NCBI RefSeq assembly: GCF_023223525.1 | Contig: NZ_JALPRX010000071.1 | Location: 1-64,000, forward strand | DNA from: Roseomonas acroporae | GTDB taxonomy: Bacteria > Pseudomonadota > Alphaproteobacteria > Acetobacterales > Acetobacteraceae | Length of the DNA: 64,000 nucleotides | Direction: 5' to 3' | Shown here: piece by piece, positions 59,523-64,000 of the stretch | Position numbering within the stretch: the first letter of the stretch is position 1 | Layout of the letters: the number at the start of each line of letters is the position of its first letter | Program-made: the position numbers and the translations under genes | Notes under the pieces: model-generated | Told to the model about the DNA's origin: nothing | The model's input: only the letters and a program-made list of their open reading frames with translations | Database searches by the model: none

Positions 59523-60545
59523 CTACTCGACCCGGATGCGCGCGGCCCGGATCACCTCGCCCCAGTCGCGCCGGTCGGTCGCGATGGTGCGGGCGAAGGT
59601 CGCGGTGTCCTCCAGCCGCAGCACCAGACCGTTCTCCTCCAGCCGCTGCCGCAGCGCGGGGTCGGCGAAGCCGGCGCGCAGCGCCGCCACCCAGCGTTCG
59701 GCCAGCGCCGCCGGCAGGCCGCGCGGGCCGCACAGCCCGAACCAGCCGCTCACCGCGTAGCCCGGCACCGAATCGCCGAGCTGCGGCACGCCGGGGAAGC
59801 GCGGCGAGCCGATGCCGTCGGCGAAGGCCAGCAGGCGCAGCCCCTCGCCGAGCTGCCCGACCACGTCGCCGAGATTGGTGATGATCGTGTCGGCGCGCCC
59901 CGCCGCCACGTCCAGCACGCCGGGCGCCGCGCCGCGATAGGGCACGTGCACCAGCTCGAGCCCGCCGAGCCGCGCCAGCCGCGCGCCGGAGAGGTGCGAG
60001 ACCGAGCCGATGCCGGCGCTGGCATAGGTCAGCGTCCCCGGCCGTGCCCGCGCCGCCGCCAGGAACTCGCCCACGCTGCGGTAGGGCGAGCGGGAGGAGA
60101 CCACCATCGCCTGGCTGGAATGCGCCACGTTGGCGATCGGCACGAGGTCCTGCGCCGGGTCGATCGGCAATTGCGCGCCGGGCAGCTCGGGCGTGATGGT
60201 GAGCAGCCCGGTGGAGCACTGCACCACGGTCAGCCCGTCCGGCGCGCTGCGCGCCGCCTCGGCCGCGGCGATGAAGCCGTTGGCGCCGGTGCGGATGTCC
60301 ACCACCGGCCGCACCCCGAAGGACGGGGCCACCGCCTCGGCGGTGAGGCGGTTGACGATGTCGCTGGTGCCGCCGGCCGCGAAGCCGCCGAGGATGCGCG
60401 GCGGCCGGTCCGGGAAGGCCGCCGCCGGCGCGGCGGCGGCGGCGGCGAGCAGCAGCGCCAGGGCCGCGCCGAGGCGGCGACCGATGCGCCGGCCACGGGC
60501 GCCGGCGCCACCGGGCGGCCTCCGCCCCGGCCTTGCCCGGTTCAC
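59523..60545 (-). CDS. Bug/TctC family solute receptor (paralogue 2)
   Basis: A 340-aa receptor starting at GTG 60545, which overlaps the carboxylase beta-subunit stop by four bases (GTGA). Signal IGRRLGAALALLLAAAAAAP, then DRPPRILGGFAAGGTSDIVN, DIRTGANGFIAAAEAAR, HVPYRGAAPGVLDVAAGRAD. Coupling to the carboxylase gene suggests it collects the acid that is carboxylated as a CoA ester. It is the paralogue of the next downstream gene. Confidence 0.86.
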   Translation of the reverse strand: MNRARPGRRPPGGAGARGRRIGRRLGAALALLLAAAAAAPAAAFPDRPPRILGGFAAGGTSDIVNRLTAEAVAPSFGVRPVVDIRTGANGFIAAAEAARSAPDGLTVVQCSTGLLTITPELPGAQLPIDPAQDLVPIANVAHSSQAMVVSSRSPYRSVGEFLAAARARPGTLTYASAGIGSVSHLSGARLARLGGLELVHVPYRGAAPGVLDVAAGRADTIITNLGDVVGQLGEGLRLLAFADGIGSPRFPGVPQLGDSVPGYAVSGWFGLCGPRGLPAALAERWVAALRAGFADPALRQRLEENGLVLRLEDTATFARTIATDRRDWGEVIRAARIRVE

Positions 60546-62101
60546 GGCCGCATCTGCAGGCGCGAGGGGGTGGGCGAGAGCAGCGGCCGGGCGAGATGCG
60601 CGAACTCGCAGAGCAGCGGCCGCGTCTCGCGCGGGTCGATGATCTCCTCCACCCAGAAGGTCTCGGCGGTGCGGAAGGGCGAGCGCAGCCGGTCCAGCCG
60701 CCCCTCGATCTCCGCCAGCGCCGCCTGCGGGTCCGGCGCCGCGTCCAGCTCGGCGCGGTAGGCGGCCTCGATCCCGCCCTCCAGCGGCAGCGAGCCCCAG
60801 CGCGCCGAGAGCCAGGCGTAGCGCAGCGAGAAGCGCCCCGCCGGCTGGTGCGCCACCGCCGCCACGCCGAAGGCGTTGCGCAGGATCATGGTGCACATCG
60901 GCACCGTGGTCTGGTTCAGCGCCGCCATGGCGCGCACGCCGAGGCGGATGGTGGCGGTGCGCTCCGCCTCCAGCCCGATCATGAAGCCGGGGCAGTCCAT
61001 CAGGTAGACGACGGGCAGGTGGAAGGTCTCGGCGAGGTCGAGGAAGCGGATCACCTTCTGGCAGGTGTCGGCGGTCCAGGAGCCGCCGTAGAAGAACGGG
61101 TCGCTCGCCATCACCGCCACCGGGTGCCCGTCGAGCCGGGCGAGGCCGGTGACGATCGAGCGCCCGAACATCTTCCCCATCTCGAAGAAGCTGCGCTGGT
61201 CGACCACGCTCTCGATGATCGGGCGGATCTTGTAGACCTGCCGCCGGTCGCGCGGGATCGCCTTGAACAGCTTCTCGTCGCGCCGCAGCCGCTCGTCCTC
61301 GGACGGGACGACGGGCGGCAGCTCGTGAACGGAGGAGGGCAGGTAGGAGAGGAAGCGCCTGGCGGCGGCGAAGGCCTCCTCCTCGGAATCGACGGCGTGG
61401 TCGATGGCGCCGCTCTTGGTCTGGATCTCCCAGCCGCCGAGCTCCTTCTTCTCGAGCTTCTGCCCGAGCCGCGCCACCACGGGCGGGCCGGCCACGAACA
61501 TCGAGGCCGTCTCCTTGGTCATCACCGAGAAGTGGGTGGAGGCGAGCCGTGCCGCGCCGAGCCCGGCCACCGAGCCGAGGCCGAGCCCCACCACCGGCAC
61601 CACGCTGAGGTTGCCCGTGGTGTAGTGGTACAGCCAGCCGCCGCCGACGCCGCCCGGCAGGTTGGCGCGGCCCGTCGTCTCGATGGTCCTGACCGAGCCG
61701 CCGCCGCCCGAGCCCTCGATCATGCGGATCAGCGGCAGGCGGAAGTCGTGCGCCATCCGCTCGGCCATGATCGGCTTCTCGCGGATCGTGGCGTCGGCCG
61801 AGCCGCCGCGCACGGTGAAGTCGTCGCCCACCACCACCACCGGGCGGCCGTCCAGCGTCCCGCGGCCGAAGACGCAGTTGGAGGGCTGGAATTCCGCGAG
61901 GCGGCCGCTCTCGTCGTAGCTCGCCTTGCCGGCGATCGCCCCGGTCTCGTGGAAGGAGCCCGCATCCACCAGCGCCGAGACGCGCTCGCGCACCGTCAGC
62001 CGGCCGCCGGCGTGCTGGCGCGCCACCTTGTCGGCGCCGCCCAGCGCGCGCGCCATCGCCTCGCGCGCGCGCAGCTCGTCGAGTTCGGGTTGCCAGGTCA
62101 T
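60542..62101 (-). CDS. acyl-CoA carboxylase beta (carboxyltransferase) subunit
   Basis: A 519-aa carboxyltransferase of the propionyl/methylcrotonyl/geranyl-CoA carboxylase group. N-terminal half: HAGGRLTVRERVSALVDAGS, then IEGSGGGGSVRTIETTGR; C-terminal half: IVTGLARLDGHPVAVMASDP and PVVYLMDCPGFMIGLEAERT with the oxyanion-hole glycine regions. It transfers carboxyl from biotin to an acyl-CoA. The biotin carboxylase subunit is two genes upstream; no biotin carrier domain is seen in the window. Which acyl-CoA is used cannot be told from the motifs alone. Confidence 0.87.
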   Translation of the reverse strand: MTWQPELDELRAREAMARALGGADKVARQHAGGRLTVRERVSALVDAGSFHETGAIAGKASYDESGRLAEFQPSNCVFGRGTLDGRPVVVVGDDFTVRGGSADATIREKPIMAERMAHDFRLPLIRMIEGSGGGGSVRTIETTGRANLPGGVGGGWLYHYTTGNLSVVPVVGLGLGSVAGLGAARLASTHFSVMTKETASMFVAGPPVVARLGQKLEKKELGGWEIQTKSGAIDHAVDSEEEAFAAARRFLSYLPSSVHELPPVVPSEDERLRRDEKLFKAIPRDRRQVYKIRPIIESVVDQRSFFEMGKMFGRSIVTGLARLDGHPVAVMASDPFFYGGSWTADTCQKVIRFLDLAETFHLPVVYLMDCPGFMIGLEAERTATIRLGVRAMAALNQTTVPMCTMILRNAFGVAAVAHQPAGRFSLRYAWLSARWGSLPLEGGIEAAYRAELDAAPDPQAALAEIEGRLDRLRSPFRTAETFWVEEIIDPRETRPLLCEFAHLARPLLSPTPSRLQMRP

Positions 62102-62114
62102 GCTCGCGGTCTCC

Positions 62115-62666
62115 TCAGCGCGCCGTGCGGACCAGGCCGGCGGCGCGCAGCAGCGCCGTGCCCAGCGCCACCTTCACCGCCGTGCCGGGCAGGAAGGGCA
62201 GCAGCCCGGCGGCGACGGCCGTCGGCAGGCCGACCAGCGTGGCCAGCCAGGCGATTCCGGCGGCGAAGATCACCGCATGGCCGAGCAGCAGCATCGCGGC
62301 GCTGCCGGCGAGGCCGCGCGCCCAGCCGCGCTCGGCGAGCCAGCCCGCCAGCGCCGCCGCCGGCACGAAGCCGAGCAGGAAGCCGCCGGTCGGGCCGAGC
62401 AGCGCCGCCGGACCGGCGTTGAAGCCGGCGAAGACCGGCAGCCCGGCCAGCCCCTCGGCGAGGTAGAGCGCCAGCGTCGCGCCACCGAGGCGCCAGCCAT
62501 AGGCGGCGCCGACCAGCAGCACGACCAGGCTCTGCAGCGTCATCGGCACCGGGTGCAGCGGCACCTGGATCTGCGCCGAGGCGGCGACGGCGAGGCTGCC
62601 GCCGAGGGCGAGCAGCGCGGCGCGTGCCGGGGAGCGCGCGAGGGAGGCGGCGGCGAAGGCGGGCAT
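62115..62666 (-). CDS. bioY: biotin transporter BioY
   Basis: A 183-aa polytopic protein, the substrate-specific component of a biotin ECF transporter. About six helices are visible; the family stretches QIQVPLHPVPMTLQSLVVLL and YLAEGLAGLPVFAGFNAGPAALLGPTGGFLLGF are present. It takes up biotin either alone or with an energising EcfAT module, none of which is adjacent. The gene lies between the biotin carboxylase and carboxyltransferase subunits, so biotin uptake is tied to making a biotin enzyme. It starts 13 bp upstream of the beta subunit gene. Confidence 0.9.
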   Translation of the reverse strand: MPAFAAASLARSPARAALLALGGSLAVAASAQIQVPLHPVPMTLQSLVVLLVGAAYGWRLGGATLALYLAEGLAGLPVFAGFNAGPAALLGPTGGFLLGFVPAAALAGWLAERGWARGLAGSAAMLLLGHAVIFAAGIAWLATLVGLPTAVAAGLLPFLPGTAVKVALGTALLRAAGLVRTAR

Positions 62667-62699
62667 GGGACGTGATCCTCCTGGTCGTGGCCCCGGCGG

Positions 62700-62824
62700 G
62701 CGGATTCGCGCCGCAGGCTTCGTTCGTTGAATCCCCGGGGCGCTGCCCGTCGAACGCGGTGCGTTCGACCCCCGCGAAGGGGCGAAGCTCCCGTTGAAAC
62801 CCCCTTCTTATGAAAGAGGGGGCA
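62700..62824. repeat. hairpin-string intergenic repeat, degenerate (copy P3)
   Basis: Contains GTCGAACGC-ggt-GCGTTCGAC, a GGGGCGAAGCTCCCG-type element and a CCCCCTTC-ttat-GAAAGAGGGGG near-palindrome. It has the same design as P1 and P2 but different stems. It separates bioY from the biotin carboxylase gene. Confidence 0.65.
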
Positions 62825-62844
62825 GGCGACGGCGCCGTGTCGGC

Positions 62845-64000
<1,156 letters not shown>

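Overview
The window is very GC-rich DNA with dense protein coding and no rRNA, tRNA or CRISPR. The gene families (many Bug/TctC-type solute receptors without permeases, IclR, LysR and MarR regulators, CoA-transferase/MaoC/CitE sets, a Rieske dioxygenase cluster, a SrfB/SrfC locus) and the composition suggest a free-living alphaproteobacterium. An Acetobacteraceae (Roseomonas-like) host is my best guess, inferred from family content only.

Layout. 31-4493: amidohydrolase, SDR and NMT1-type binding protein on the minus strand, with a divergent LysR regulator. 4731-5873: DUF808 membrane protein. 6173-19341: eight plus-strand genes forming a Srf-type envelope locus. It holds a membrane-anchored trypsin-like protease, a membrane-anchored DUF2135-like protein, a membrane-anchored VWA protein, the actin/Hsp70-fold ATPase SrfB, a small one-helix protein, the P-loop GTPase-like SrfC, a tandem YciI protein and a Pro-rich one-helix protein. 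This is the most interesting part of the window.

19462-21457: secreted protein and a Bug receptor. 22079-29178: divergent catabolic locus (class III CoA-transferase, CAT-type CoA-transferase and acyl-CoA dehydrogenase on minus; Bug receptor, IclR regulator, MaoC hydratase and CitE lyase on plus), resembling itaconate/citramalyl-CoA breakdown. 29581-34019: PanE-like reductase, a small lipoprotein overlapping a 56-aa basic protein, and an orphan xanthine-dehydrogenase-type large subunit. 34390-39428: orphan CzcA-type RND pump, PaaK-like adenylate-forming enzyme and a small frameshifted gene. 39688-44829: RlpA-like protein, MarR regulator and an operon with octopine-dehydrogenase-like and 3-hydroxyacyl-CoA dehydrogenase genes, a Bug receptor and an NTF2-like protein.

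45074-52119: Rieske ring-hydroxylating oxygenase alpha/beta, an SDR, a PDR-type reductase, a flavin reductase, a Bug receptor, an NTF2-like protein and an HsaA/HpaB-like flavin monooxygenase, with a VOC protein on the other strand (52651-53157). 53532-58139: chemoreceptor, cupin, thioredoxin and PQQ-type sugar dehydrogenase. 58391-64000: two paralogous Bug receptors, acyl-CoA carboxylase beta subunit, BioY and a biotin carboxylase cut by the window edge.

Two dispersed intergenic repeat families thread through the window. One is a composite element of two modules, A and B, in ten places. Its hairpin stems covary between copies, and it supplies the stop codons of three genes. The other is a string of short hairpins with 1-6-nt loops in three places. 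Short in-frame 12- or 15-nt minisatellites also occur inside many unrelated genes.
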